In this document: positions 39,208 through 49,319 of the stretch, piece after piece
How positions within the stretch are numbered: the stretch's first letter is position 1
Layout: each line of letters starts with the position of its first letter
Assembly (NCBI GenBank): GCA_963669155.1
Contig: OZ022576.1
Coordinates: forward strand, 5,055,322-5,119,321
DNA length: 64,000 nt
Direction of reading: 5' to 3'
Source: Arbacia lixula
Lineage: Eukaryota; Echinodermata; Echinoidea; Arbacioida; Arbaciidae
Translations under genes and position numbers: made by a program
Notes under the pieces: generated by a model
Told to the model about the DNA's origin: nothing
What the model saw: the letters and a program-made list of their open reading frames with translations, nothing else
Database searches by the model: none

Positions 39208-42200
39208 CTGCAAATGGAATGGAATAACAGGAATGTATAAGAGGGATAACACGATCACATTGAATATAATTAATCCTGTGTAGAAAGATCATTTAATAAG
39301 TAGGTGGTCTTTATGTACAGGTTACTTTAATACAGGTTTCGTGAGAAATATTGTTGAAGGGAAACAAAAATTGTGGTCTTCCTAGACAGGTGGTCTTTCT
39401 GTACAGGCAATCATTAAAGGTTTTACTGCATCAATATATCAAGTGTGATTGAACATTTCTAATACAACTCTATCATATATTGCTACCTGAAGGCATTCAA
39501 AATCCACAACACATCAAAGAACATTGAGAAATAAAACAAAACAATTAAACAAATGATCAATGAATCATTCAACACTGTTATGGAGACTTTTATGTCATAG
39601 TGCTATAGAGATTATTACAGGTTAGGGTGACATGAAGGCGAGGTCAGGCGAGGTCAAGGGGTATGCATACCTGGGTGTGAGGTGATAACAATCTCTCTCT
39701 TGTCCAGCATGGTAATGGTCCTCTGAAAGCCACACAGAGCTTCCACCAGCTCGATAGTGAAGGGCATGAGAAGGTCAGTGCCGCGCCGCCGGAACGTCTC
39801 GTGCTGCTTCTCGTCCAGAATGATGATGATGTCTCCTGGCTCCAGGCCTGGCTCCTGGTCCCCCTCCCCACGGAATGTGATCTTCTGCCCATCTTTCATG
39901 CCTACAAAGAGTAACATACATGCACCAAATCACAGATGAATACAAGCTGTATGATCAAGAGCAATTGCAGACTTTGTATCTCATCATACATAGGTACACA
40001 AATATCAGCAGCATCAATATGCCAGTTCATAGTTACAATGTATGCATGGGCAGATTTATGCTGGTACAAATGACCTACAAATGAGGTAATTTGCACCCTC
40101 TTTACACTATCTTTATTTGAAAGTGATTGTGCAAAATCAGCACAATTCTTACTCAAAATGAGCCAAAGTTTACATTAATGAAGCAAGCAATGAGAAAATA
40201 TTACTGGTACAATTGACCTGATGTTTTTTGCACAATTCACAGAGTAACAGAGAAATTCATTAGATGGTCGACAATATTTGTACAATGTAGATGCAACAAA
40301 AGCTATTCAGCTTTGAGAAGGTCTTGACAGAACATCACAGCCTTGTACTTTTGTTTCTATTGTTACTCCAGGGCACGCTGTCAAATGTCTTTACCTTATC
40401 ATCCAACACAGCTACAGAAACAAATCCTGCATTAAAGCTGCATGATTTTGTTTTTTTATCATAAGCGATTAGCGTCACTAAATATTGCTAATAGGTCAAT
40501 ATTGTGTGGTGAATTAATCAGTTCAAATACCTATAGTCGGGTTCAATGATCAGAGATCTTCTGGGGAAGTGTTCCATTTTAGTTCCAGTTCATTTATTGT
40601 CTTTACACTATAGTTTTCAATGCCTGCAATTAAAAGCAATTGTGCAAACAATACACACAATTCTTATAAAAATAACATACCTTTGTCTATATGGACCTCC
40701 AGAATCTTCCGCTCCCGCAAGACCTTCTGCCCGTTGCACGCTTTACACCTGTCTTTGGGGTTGATGCGCTCCCCTTGGCCCTCACAAGAACTGCACATGG
40801 ACTGAATCTGTTGCACCATGTTAGGCCCTAGTTGTCGGACATGCACCTGCATACCTGTGCCTCGACATGTCCCACATTTCTCCACAGCTCCCTTCTTTCC
40901 CCCTCTTCCTACAGAATTAAAACAAGAAATACAATCCTTTTATTTTGTAACAAATTTTCATGAACCGTATTTGGTCAAACCTTGATATAGCTGAAAGCCG
41001 TTAGATGAATGTTATGATTTAGACACAAATGTTAATCTCACACTTTGTGTTTCTGAACCATAGTCAAGAATATGTTCCATATTTGACTATCGATGCTGCT
41101 CCAATAAAGTTAACTTTTTCACCATTTACATGTAAGTAGAACATGAATACATATCTTCAAAAGATAAAATAAATCATAAGATGGGTTGGCACCATTACCT
41201 ACTATTATATAAAATCACTGTGTCAAATTTTAGTAATGCAGAGAGATTTAATTTCTGTACTAGTCATTCATATTTTTTGAATATGGCAAAGTTAATACAT
41301 GCAGTTGTTAGTACATGCACTACTTTAAAATTTGTTTTCAGTAAGCTACGGGCCAAGAAATTCCAAGATTTATTTATCGGTAGCCTTGTTCCAACTCATT
41401 GTTTGTGTTAATTGTCATTACTGTTTACATATAAATTCCTACAATGTTTTTATATTTATTTTGTATGTTTTATTGAATACAAATAAACAATATTGAATAA
41501 TGACAATGAGATGTACCTTCACACTTTTCACAGACAACCTGCTTCTGAAGAGCCAGCTTCCTCACTGACCCATTGTACAGTTCCTCCAGAGTGACAGCCA
41601 GCTGATGGATCACATCCTTGCCCTTCCTCTCACGCCCCCGCGAACCCCCACCAAACTTGAAGAACATATCAAACAGGTCCATGGGGTCATGCATGCCTCC
41701 GCTGCCCCCACCCTCCTTCAGGGCCTGCTCCCCGCCCTCGTCGTACAGCTTCCGCTTCTTGGCATCTGAAAGCGTCTCGTATGCCATGGAGATTTCCTTG
41801 AACTGAAAAGAGAACAAAGAACATGGTATACATGTTATACATGGTATACATAAATATTAGTATCAATCACATAATTTTTAGTCAGAAAATGTACAAGGTT
41901 TCGCTTGTGTCATGCATGTGGAAGCACCGGTTCGCCTTCTTCGTTTTGTTATGTTCCTTACTAGATGACCTACGCTGCTTTTTGGTTTACAGCATTTGTT
42001 TGTGTAATCTATGTGTCTATTTGTTTATCTATTCATGTTACTCTATATTATTGTGTTATTTGTACACAGGGCCCCCAGGAAGAACAGTGCCAAGCTCACT
42101 GATGGGGCTACCCGGTTTAAAAAAGACTTAATAAATAAATAAAATAAAAATATACATGTAGGCAAGGTTCCACATAAAACCTTTTGAAAGAGAGGATCCA

Positions 42201-43032
42201 GAATGCCTATTTAGGTGTTTTGTACTTAGGGACCCTGCTTAACTTTTGAGATTTAGGTGCTCTAGAATTCTAATTACTGGACAAGACACCTGCTCATGTC
42301 AAGCCTTCATGTAGGGTTAAAACTGCAATATTAATGAAACATCAAACCGAACTGCTTGGCATGATTTCACTGCTGATACTGCGTCTCGTACACACATTCA
42401 CACAAATCGACTTATGTAATACAGCTTCAAACTGCGCAAATATATATACTGATGACATAATCTCTGGTAAGAAAACACATCTCATATTGTTTTTACCAAT
42501 GTTTATGTGACTTTTGAATAAATAAAAACAGCAAGTATTTGCTTTTGTTGAAAGCAACTTAAAAGATAAGCTCTAATTGCAGATACTACTCATCTAGGTT
42601 TTGATGATTACCCATATTACTATGTGATCTGATCTTTTATTATTATTTTTTTGATAAATAAAGTCTTGAAATGATAAGAAACTGTGCAACTAATCATTTT
42701 ATATAGGACAGGCAATAGCACCTCATCACAAGGTATCATCAAGATTAACAACCTGCATAAGACACTGTAAGTGTTGGGCCCAGCAAACCCTGTCTTTTCT
42801 CAGCACTTTAAAATATTACTCAGACATTTTTTTTTTTAAAGCAACTGTAATCATAAATATTACATAAGTACGGGAAAGACATTCTCACACAGTTACATAC
42901 CTTCTCTGGCTCATCAGGATTTTTGTCTGGGTGATATTTCAGTGCAAGTTTTCTGTATGCCTTCTTTAGTTCTGCCTCAGTCGCATTTGGCCGGACACCA
43001 AGCTCATCGTAGTACTTTGTTTCTTTCACCAT
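38882..43032 (-). CDS. DNAJA1-like: DnaJ homolog subfamily A (type I HSP40 co-chaperone), complete, five coding exons
   Basis: The coding sequence joins 43032-42901, 41802-41517, 40908-40681, 39901-39671 and 39207-38882. All junctions are GT-AG and the phases agree. The product is 400 residues, close to about 397 for vertebrate DNAJA1. Seen in order: a J domain (about 1-70) with HPD at 34-36; a Gly/Phe-rich linker (about 71-105) including a DMFF motif; four CxxC zinc-binding repeats at Cys135/138, 151/154, 178/181 and 194/197; substrate-binding beta domains; an acidic tail; and a last tetrapeptide CQTQ that fits a farnesylation CaaX box. Family knowledge: these proteins stimulate HSP70 ATPase activity, deliver unfolded clients, and are cytosolic or membrane-tethered through the lipid. 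The N terminus (MVKET-type) and CQT-type C terminus favour DNAJA1/DNAJA4 over DNAJA2 or the mitochondrial DNAJA3. It may be the single ancestor-like gene of the A1/A4 pair. Introns are 1098, 608, 779 and 463 bp. Confidence 0.95.
39671..39901 (-). CDS. DNAJA1-like: DNAJA coding exon 4 (C-terminal beta-domain core)
   Basis: It encodes Gly216 to residue 292 plus one base of Gly293. Conserved family blocks are visible: [55 protein letters not shown] and ITSHPG. The acceptor CTTTGTAG and the donor GTATGC are good matches. Purine-rich triplets in the opposite strand give open frames there, but these are shadows. Confidence 0.95.
40681..40908 (-). CDS. DNAJA1-like: DNAJA coding exon 3 (zinc-finger domain)
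   Basis: It has a TTCTGTAG acceptor and a GTATGT donor. It encodes the rest of Gly140 to residue 215 plus one base of Gly216. It holds three of the four CxxC repeats (CGTC at 151-154, CSSC at 178-181, CKAC at 194-197), so all eight zinc-ligand cysteines of a type I HSP40 are present across exons 2 and 3. The stretch [12 protein letters not shown] between repeats is a family signature. Confidence 0.95.
41517..41802 (-). CDS. DNAJA1-like: DNAJA coding exon 2 (end of J domain, G/F region, first zinc CxxC)
   Basis: It is preceded by a TTCTCTTTTCAG acceptor and followed by a GTACAT donor. It encodes residues 45-139 plus the first base of Gly140. Visible are J-domain helices III-IV ([17 protein letters not shown]), the KLYDEGGEQ boundary, the Gly-rich linker with PMDLFDMFF, the start of the client-binding domain ([13 protein letters not shown]), and Cys135/Cys138 of the first zinc repeat. 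Confidence 0.95.
41960..42150 (+). mobile_element. CR1/L2-like LINE 3' tail inside DNAJA intron 1
   Basis: The sequence TGTACACAGGGCCCCCAGGA, GAACAGTGCCAAGCTCACTGA, TGGGGCTACCCGGTTTAAAA, followed by AATAAATAAATAAAATAAAA, follows the layout of invertebrate CR1-type LINE 3' ends (GGGCCCC, GCTCATNGGGGCTA, short AAAT repeats). The plus orientation is antisense to the host gene. Only the tail is present. Confidence 0.5.
42901..43032 (-). CDS. DNAJA1-like: DNAJA coding exon 1 (J domain, first part)
   Basis: The start ATG is at 43032-43030. It encodes residues 1-44, from [13 protein letters not shown] through the HPD tripeptide (residues 34-36) that contacts HSP70, ending in phase 0 at a GTATGT donor. 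This start is chosen because the family begins with exactly this MVKET-type sequence and the J-domain helix I follows directly. A polypyrimidine tract and CAG lie at 43119-43121 upstream, so the exon also holds 86 bp of 5' UTR. Confidence 0.95.
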
Positions 43033-43118
43033 CTTGACAGGAAGTCTGTTTTCAGTATGTTTATGATTTCACACAACACTTGTTATCGAGTCTTTGAAGT
43101 TCCAACGTTTCTACGTCT
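43033..43118 (-). other. DNAJA 5' UTR part of coding exon 1, with 3' splice acceptor
   Basis: Read on the minus strand, the tract CCTATTTTATCCTTTATACAG ends at 43119, directly before an 86-base untranslated segment leading into the start codon. This is a good 3' splice site, so a non-coding first exon probably lies further up (higher coordinates). Sequence evidence only; RNA reads spliced to 43118 would confirm it. Confidence 0.5.
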
Positions 43119-45324
43119 CTGTATAAAGGATAAAATAGGAAAAAAGGAACTTAGCCAATGAGATAACAATCAAGTCACACATTACACAATTATGTCAATC
43201 TAGAATTCTAGATGTCCAATGAATTTATTGGGGGTGCTAGCATACAGTATTGATAACAACTCTGAACATGTCCTTACTCTCCTGTTGATCACATTTCACT
43301 TGATCTTTTGATAAGTAACACTAGCGAAAATTACTGGAGAGGTTGGAAAAGACATTGTTTTTCCTTTTATACACTAACACATTTTGAAATCTGTACTTAT
43401 AATTTCACTTTTAATTCTGGCAATGAATCCATTCAATTAGGTTTACCCTCCAAGTCCTGTGGAAAGACTGAAGGAATACGTCACATGCATGCAGATGGTC
43501 ACACCATTCACTCATTATAAACAAAGCACATTTAAAAACTTTAAAAGAAGGAAGTTGTTAATTGGGATAAACCAGATAAGTAAAGATCAAGTTAAGAATA
43601 AGCACAACATGTGGTTAGTACAGGTCTCTTTCAACCACAAGGGATTCTTAACAAGATGTACACGCATATATGTATGTCTTCAAAATTGTATGTAAGTTGC
43701 TCTGCAGACAGTGTTATATGTGTTATATGAATGTGCCACATACAAGGGATGAAGAGAATGAGGGACCTTACATTAAAACAGAGGGTAAATGTTTCTTTCC
43801 ACCTGCAGACATATTGCTGTATGCACTTACACAAAATAAAAGTAAGAAATTATTATACATCGGCGTAAATTTGTGCCTAGTGAGAAGTTTCAGTGCGGAA
43901 AGTGTTCAGTTTTCTTTATACGGTGCACATTTCTCCCACGCTTTAGTGCAGTTAACTGTGAGCCTGTTTCGCTGACTTGAAGGAGCAACTTCCTGCATGA
44001 CAAATACTTTTCATGAGTCATATTCAGTCTGCATGGCTACATACCAATTTCTTAAGACACCATAGTCAAATGTGAATGGCAAACACACAGAAACACTTGG
44101 GAGCTGGTTAGAGCACATTTAATGGTTCATGTATAAACACACTGTACAATAATTCACATGTAAACACAGAGGTACATGTACTCATAATGATGTAAACATA
44201 CTGTCCATGAACAAAAAAAGGGAATTTCCCTTAATATTGCATTGCCTTGTTCAACCGAAACTCAATATTGCATATAGCACAGCATTTGAATCCCATACAA
44301 ACTTTATGTGAGTTATTGTATCTTTATGTATGGGCATTGGGGAACCACCTGTTTAGTATTGAACCTGCACTGTCATTATGGGAAGGTTTCCCATTATGAC
44401 ATTCTTTTTGCATGCTTACATGTATCTGAGACAATCTTTAAGTTGAATAGGGAGAAAATTCTGCACGGTGAGGGGGGGGGGGATGACATGGTTTAATGTG
44501 TAAAATTGATAGAAAGATACACAACTTTAGCATCTGTCACTATGAAAGCTGTTAAAAAGGCAGAAGGTACATATAAATTGGAGTGCAAGCAAACCTGCAG
44601 AATTTTCATGGAATGATCATGACTTAAGGGTTGTTGGGGTGCCAACCCCCCTTCTTAACCATATTTTCTAAGGCTTCCAAATGTCGTGTACAAATCTCTA
44701 CATACTAGAGTGTGACCATACATTTATACCCTGGGCTTTAAATTCAGTGGGGATTGACATCTTGACATATTTTTTTTAGTAGCTTTTGTCGCTCTCCTCA
44801 AACAAAGAACCTTCAGTATACAGAACCAAACACCAGGGTTTCATTTCATTGGTACTCTACAGGAGCAGACAGAATGATTATTCAAATCATTATTATTCAA
44901 AGTCAGTTCTTCCCACACTGTGGGGTTGTATTACTTTATATAGCTGTCCTCCATGCCATCTGCTCCATGGCATCCATGTGTGCTAAACCAGATGATTGGT
45001 ATCATAAGCCAATGTCTCATACAAGTGCTAGTGCAGTTGACAGTACTTGCATCTCATATTCAAAAGACATTATTTTTTGCTACCATCTGAGGTGGGAATT
45101 TTAGCGCAATGAGTTCCAAGAAATTAACAAAGGATGTTTACAATTTCTCATACTTCCCAAGAATCAGTCATGCATGGAATACACTTGAAAGATCAACAAG
45201 ACAGGCCAAAAACCTGCTCAGTCTTCCAATTAATCAGAATTATGCTCAAAGTCAGTTTCCTGTTCTATTTTGGGAGTGAAATTCTATAGGTCTATAGTAT
45301 TCTCTTTTTTTTTCTGTGGTTCAC
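43119..45324. other. Presumed 5' intron of DNAJA or upstream DNA, no feature recognised
   Basis: AT-rich and unique, with a short G run at 44473-44482. No coding exon seen. Confidence 0.5.
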
Positions 45325-46711
45325 CCCGTGCACATGAATGAATTACTCATTTCAAGTACTTTTATCACATATGAATGGCGAACTGTATTGAATCTATACG
45401 CCCACTATAAAAATGTTCGAAAATGTTGGGCAACATTACCTACATGTATCTCCTCTTCGCATCTCACATTTCTGACAAGGTCCATCAAGGCTGCCATCTC
45501 GGCTGTTCCAAAATCGTAATACACAAATTGTAATATGGCGCATGATTCAATCTTCATACCAACGCAGCTGCCATTGTGCAATTCTGAAAAAAGTTTTAAA
45601 AAATGCAACATGGACTGAAATCATCTTGAAATGAACCACGGTCAAATTCAGGTATCTTCGGTACATCTGTGTAGTACTAGTTTGATCCGAGGTATAGTTT
45701 TGTTGAAACCAACAAATTTAATCTTGACTCTGTTGCTTCAAAGCTCTGCGCTACGCTATGCTGAGCTTTGGAGCAAGAGAGTCGAGATAAGCAGTGATGA
45801 GATTATCATTAGTTGGTTTTAGTAATTCTGTAACTCGAAACTAGAATCTATTGCACACAGTGCCGGAGAAAACATACCTGAATAGGTCCATGGTTGGTTT
45901 GAAGATGATTTCAATCTATGTTGCATTTTTTTTTATTGTTTCCAAACTAAATTGGTTCAGAATTGCACAACGGCAGCTGCGATGATGAAGATGTATGTGC
46001 CAGTTCTGATATAGATACGTGTATGATGGGGTGACCATATTTTGCGCACATTTTGTTTTTCTTGACAATTCCAAGACACCTAAATTATTACACATAACGT
46101 TCAATACCTCAAAAGAATGAGAATATCTTATATAATCACATTTCATGGCCTGGAATTGAAATTTCAGAATAAAATCAATATACATTCGAGAAATTTTCAA
46201 CATTTACTGACTCAGCCGTCCGCTTACATGTGACCTAATTTTGCGCAGTAAGTTCGCTGCCCTCTTGTGGTCAACAACAACTTTTAAAACGTTAGAAAAC
46301 TACCTCGTATTGTCAAGCTCATACCAGCCATTTGAGTAAATACTTCGAAATTGGTAATCCTATTACTTTTTATTGATTTTAGGGGCGTTTAGACGATGTA
46401 TCTTGTTCGACTGTTCGAAGAATACAGTATCTTAGTCCCACGTATGCAATGTGTATCCATCTCTCATTTAAGCGTATTTTACTATTTAGACTATTTAGTC
46501 ACACCACCATACAATATTCAGATTTTGGTACAGCCAAAATGGCAGTCTTGACGGACCTTGTTTGTTAGAAAGATATGTGAAGAGGAGATACGTAACGTTG
46601 CTCAACATTTTTGAACATTTTTATAGTATGTGTATACATTCAATATGGTAAGCCATTCATATGATATGTGATAAATGTACCTGAAATCAATTATTCATTC
46701 ATGTGCACGGG
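45325..46711. mobile_element. About 1.4-kb foldback element with arms of about 430 and 957 bp
   Basis: The left outer end CCCGTGCACATGAATGAATT (45325) is the reverse complement of the right end (46692-46711). Inverted similarity continues inwards: TACTTGAAATGAG / CTGAAATCAATTA; CATTCATATG; the stretch 45405-45540 against 46500-46640 (GATTTTGGNACAGCC, GATGGCAGNCTTGANGGACC); and 45550-45700 against 45860-46000. It meets at a central palindrome 45726-45783 (GACTCT...AGCTTTG). The right arm holds about 490 bp extra (about 46005-46497). No transposase is visible. Confidence 0.85.
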
Positions 46712-47338
46712 TCGATTACATCAGTAGTGGGACAAGTCACGCAAGGAAAGTGATGGCAAGCACTCAGGACAGGGCTAGGGTCTACCCTGTCTTCAAGTTA
46801 TTTCATGAAATTTGATATTTGTGGAATACAAATCAAGTTTCTCACGCAAAGTTAGGTCTAGTTTTACTAGTGAAAACATGTTGTAATTGTTGACTGTCAC
46901 CGTTGGGTAGACCGAAAAATCAGTCTCTGTATGACATTGGATCCGGCTGAGATTGCATCTGGCTCCTCTGAACGCCCTATCTAGAGACTGAACATTACAC
47001 CTGTACACTGTATGGCGATCGATGCGGGTCGCCATTTTGAATATATGAAAACGCTAGTGCTAATGCATATATGAATAAGTAATTTCTCGCATGCCCACAT
47101 TTTTTGCCACTCGTTTGCCGTGTGCTATTTTTTTCCGTCGAACCGATTGATGATCTAAATATTCACAGCCAACAACCCGTCGAACAATCTGATTGGTCAA
47201 ATTTATGTCAGACTCGAGTAGATTAAGAATGTCTGCGATAAACGTGTGATCGGCGGAAAGTAAGTCTTTAATTTTCACCTTTCGATTTTTTCAGGGGGAT
47301 TTTTAGTCCTAGAATTCATAAATTTCTAATATAGATCT
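46712..47338. other. Unique segment with candidate promoter motifs
   Basis: Lies between two foldback elements. It holds the CCAAT and ATGGCG motifs described at 47031-47199. Small open frames on the minus strand here have no recognisable product. Confidence 0.4.
47031..47199 (-). promoter_or_regulatory. Candidate DNAJA promoter: CCAAT box and ATGGCG element
   Basis: On the minus strand, TGACCAATCAG (47199-47189) is a full NF-Y-type CCAAT box. About 155 bp downstream lies CAAAATGGCGACC (47039-47027), resembling the YY1/start-site motif of housekeeping promoters. A CAG|GTGTAA donor follows at 47001/47000 and could join the UTR acceptor at 43118. The segment is more CpG-rich than its surroundings. 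If transcribed so, a short upstream reading frame would start at 47035 and terminate in the second exon before the main start. Placement is inference; the CpG-rich block at 48.96-49.31 kb is an alternative. Confidence 0.3.
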
Positions 47339-47947
47339 AATACGTGCATTTACGGTTCTTGCATCGCAATGCATGGCGGGACGGAATCCTAGTACGCGAG
47401 CGTTCAGCGATCGCTGCGGTCATATCGTTCACACGCTTATGACGCTAGCCGCGGCGAGCGCGAAGTTCAATATTATTATTTTCATGTTACAGATTTGTTA
47501 TGTGGATCGGTTCCGACGTGAATACTTTCAGTAAATCTGAATCATATTTTAACGATAAGAACTTTGATTTGTATTATTGTACTTTTTATTTATTTAATTT
47601 AATTTTATTTAATTTCACACATCACATCACAACACACACATCTTTGCACATATGGGACTACCACCCGAGTCTCGACGACGTCTCGAATGTCTCTCTCTTT
47701 GCTTATTATTTTCTCAACAAACTCTTTATAAATCATTATTTAGATACAATAATACGAATCAAAAGTTCTCATCGAAAAAATACAATTCAGATTTACTGAA
47801 AATTATCACGTCGGAACCGATCAAAGTAACAAATCTGTAATATAAAAATGACATTGTAATCAATGACCGCAGCGATCACTGAACACTCGCGTACTAGAAT
47901 TCCGTCCCATAATGCCTTGCGATACAAGAACCGTAAAGGTACGTATT
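47339..47947. mobile_element. About 0.6-kb foldback element, arms of about 240 and 204 bp
   Basis: The left arm (47339-47580) and the right arm (47744-47947, inverted) share TTTACGGTTCTTG, GGGACGGAATNCTAGTACGC, GATCGCTGCGGTCA, TTACAGATTTGTTA, GATCGGTTCCGACGTG and TTTCAGTAAATCTGAAT in the same order. The left arm has about 40 extra bases (47424-47466). The spacer 47581-47743 is AT-rich then CA-rich. No coding capacity. Confidence 0.88.
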
Positions 47948-48253
47948 TTGATTGAAGTACATTTGTTGCATCATAGCTTGAAAGATTTTAAAATTTTACT
48001 TTTTTAGACGAAGTAGTTATGATATTTATCTCAAAATCTGTTTTCCCATAGACTATGCACTAATCGGGTAACTTTCTACTCAAGCGTGGGAACCTTGTAT
48101 TTGCTTGTAGTTGTACGTTGTAAGAAACCTGCCATTGTGCGTTCGGTGTGGATGTACCGTCTCTACTCGGGGGCATGTCCAAAAATGTCATTTCGATTAA
48201 AGAATGCCCCGAATAGGACGGTTGTTCCTGTCTACCGTTGGGTGTAGGGAAAT

Positions 48254-48490
48254 GGTGCTAATGCACTTTGGTATCCCACATATAATGTATGCCATGGGAA
48301 CGCTGCAATACGGATTGTCGTCGGCAAAAAGTGACCTAGAAATCACTTTTTGGGATAAATCAAACAGCGAAAGTTTTGTCTAGGGTTAGGGTCAGGGTTA
48401 GGGTTAGAATTCAGTTTCAGGGTTAGGGTTAGGGTCAGGGTTAGGGTTAAAATTCATAAAACTAGTTGGATACCAAAGTGTATTAGCGCC
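48254..48490. mobile_element. 237-bp element with 23-bp terminal inverted repeats and telomere-like TTAGGG interior
   Basis: The ends GGTGCTAATGCACTTTGGTA (48254) and, inverted, GGCGCTAATACACTTTGGTA (48490) match at 21 of 23 positions. The interior contains two blocks of GGGTTAGGGTCAGGGTTAGG-type repeats (48380-48406 and 48419-48449). No coding capacity. Confidence 0.75.
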
Positions 48491-48588
48491 GGGGAATTGG
48501 GAAATGACCAGTCTTAAAATAAATTCACTCAAACCTCCTGTTTTGTGTGAAACCAAAGGTGAATAACAACACTAGTATTATGTAGGAG

Positions 48589-48617
48589 TACTAGGACTAT
48601 TTTAAATAGTCCTAGTA
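48589..48617. repeat. 29-bp near-perfect palindrome
   Basis: 14-bp arms TACTAGGACTATTT / AAATAGTCCTAGTA with a one-base centre. Confidence 0.9.
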
Positions 48618-48959
48618 AAGTTAACCGGCAAGAGCAAATGGCACTGCACTGCACTGCCTGTGCCTGCTACACAACCCTCATTCATTCATTCATTCATCAC
48701 CACTCATGTTACACTTAGTCCGTATCGTACCGGTGTACAGCTGAGTCACTGAACGACAAGCTAACCAAATGCGAAACCATAGGCATAACAATAAATTTCC
48801 GTACATTTTAAAAAACTTCGGTCTAATGTCGTTCATGACAAGATCTTTCAATAATACCGCCTATACTCACCACAAGTATATTAAGGATGTGTTGATGTGG
48901 TAGTTAATACTTCTGGATAATTATACGTTACAGTAGCAACAATTAGGTAAAGCCGGACG

Positions 48960-49310
48960 AGTATTGTCTCTCGAGTTGCGGAGGTTCGATCGGCCAAGTG
49001 TGTGTTGCATACAGTGAAGTTAGTTACGTGCAATGCCAGTGCAGCGCAGCGCTACAGCAATTCACCGGTATCTGCACGTGTACGAGTATACTGTACCGTG
49101 TACGATATCGGGCTAGGCTAGTGCTAGCGACGCGAGCTCGCGCGATCCATATAGCATCGGATCGGCCGGATGCGGATACATCGTTACGCACATGCGCATT
49201 ACACCAATAAAGGTCCGGCAGTTTCTCGAAAGATCCCTAGCTGCTTTCGTCATGACGTTCTTTCTGTCTTTCGCTCGACCCCGGACAATGGTCTGCGCCA
49301 TTAGTCCTAT
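48960..49310. promoter_or_regulatory. CpG-rich segment with NRF-1-like, CCAAT and heat-shock-element-like motifs
   Basis: This short block is clearly richer in CG dinucleotides than the AT-rich flanks. It holds ACGCACATGCGCAT (NRF-1-like, about 49186-49199), CCAATAAAGG (49203-49212, a CCAAT core that is also a CArG-type box), and TTCTCGAAAGATC (49223-49235), two perfect inverted heat-shock units plus a weaker third. A CATGACG half-CRE lies at 49251-49257. It could be a promoter, possibly an alternative one for the HSP40 gene. No coding exon is visible in it. Confidence 0.3.
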
Positions 49311-49319
49311 AGTATGGGT

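Noticed and set aside
46793-47278. Two small minus-strand frames starting near ATGGCG and at 47278
   Set aside because: No recognisable product. Better explained as promoter or 5' UTR sequence.
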